Source: Arthrobacter frigidicola
GTDB lineage: Bacteria > Actinomycetota > Actinomycetes > Actinomycetales > Micrococcaceae
Length of the DNA stretch: 64,000 nt
Reading direction: 5' to 3'
Assembly (NCBI GenBank): GCA_003602285.1
Contig: QZVU01000010.1
Span: forward strand, 51,679 to 115,678
Shown here: positions 63,813-64,000 of the stretch, one piece after another
How the letters are laid out: the number at the start of each line of letters is the position of its first letter
Position numbering within the stretch: position 1 is the stretch's first letter
The notes under the pieces: model-generated
Seen by the model: only the letters and a program-made list of their open reading frames with translations
Told to the model about the DNA's origin: nothing
Databases searched by the model: none
Translations under genes and position numbers: made by a program

Positions 63813-64000
63813 ATGACTGCCGCGGATTCATTTGGTTCAAAGGGCGTTCTCGATGTCGCCGGTACGTCGTATGAGATTTTCCGGTTGAACGCGGTGGAGG
63901 GGGCGGAGAAGCTGCCGTTCAGCCTGAAGGTGTTGTTGGAGAATCTGCTGCGCACCGAGGACGGGGCGAATATCACCGCCGATCATGTGCGGGCCCTGGC
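63813..64000 (+). CDS. acnA: Aconitate hydratase, 3' end outside window
   Basis: Only the first 62 complete codons are present. [23 protein letters not shown] and [22 protein letters not shown] are the diagnostic N-terminus of AcnA-type aconitases (TCA cycle, citrate to isocitrate, [4Fe-4S] enzyme). ATG 63813 is chosen because AAGGAG lies eight bases upstream; ATG 63807 is only two bases away from it. A perfect palindrome in the promoter region suggests repression, as known for AcnR in corynebacteria, though the site differs. Confidence 0.95.
   Translation, partial: MTAADSFGSKGVLDVAGTSYEIFRLNAVEGAEKLPFSLKVLLENLLRTEDGANITADHVRAL

Overview
The window reads as a chromosomal segment of a high-GC Gram-positive actinobacterium, most likely a member of the Micrococcaceae close to Arthrobacter. 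This placement is inferred from protein families and gene order, not from a database search. Supporting signs are uniformly high GC with GC-rich third codon positions, a DtxR/IdeR iron repressor, an Rpf-type muralytic enzyme, a one-cysteine arsenate reductase of the mycothiol type, actinobacterial DUF3263, DUF3027 and DUF6457 proteins, an actinobacterial-type SerC, and the pcrA-sucC-sucD and acnA neighbourhoods. No phage, insertion sequence, CRISPR array or rRNA operon is visible. One tRNA, tRNA-Arg(CCT), is present.

Layout, 1-21 kb. The window opens inside a ThrE-type exporter gene, followed by ung, DUF3263 and LytR_C proteins, a TM2 protein, and groL behind two tandem CIRCE operators and without groES. 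Next come a lone WXG100 protein, a histidine kinase/response regulator pair, and an XPB helicase overlapping a helicase-associated protein. An extended cold-shock protein, DUF3027, an MFS exporter, serC and a DtxR regulator follow. A cell-wall block then carries an M23 peptidase and two tandem NlpC/P60-type secreted proteins behind a clear c-di-AMP (ydaO-type) riboswitch.

Layout, 21-43 kb. An HNH nuclease is translationally coupled to a molybdenum-cofactor run (mobA, DUF6457, moeA, fdhD, LLM oxidoreductase). Then come a polar amino acid ABC importer, an ABC exporter, a Nudix hydrolase, tRNA-Arg, an alanine/glycine symporter, pcrA, sucCD, a SRPBCC protein, a ferritin-VIT1 fusion, an acyl-CoA ligase and an AI-2E-family transporter.

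Layout, 43-64 kb. This part is the most accessory-like. A sodium:solute symporter, an XRE-cupin regulator, a ureohydrolase and a ThDP-dependent enzyme form a divergent unit that resembles a 2-ketoarginine/guanidinobutyrate pathway, with related candidate operators in its two promoter regions. A compact type III polyketide synthase, methyltransferase and FAD monooxygenase operon follows. After it come stress and housekeeping genes: SDRs, a His-rich lipoprotein, an arsenate reductase, dodecin, Rpf-LysM, a thioesterase, a secreted trypsin-like protease, a zinc formaldehyde dehydrogenase, a solitary Vsr endonuclease and a YegP-like protein. The window ends in the first 63 codons of acnA.

The best candidates for under-described biology are the guanidino-compound cluster with its shared operators, the riboswitch-controlled NlpC pair in which one copy has lost a catalytic position, the type III PKS operon, and the HNH-molybdenum-cofactor coupling.
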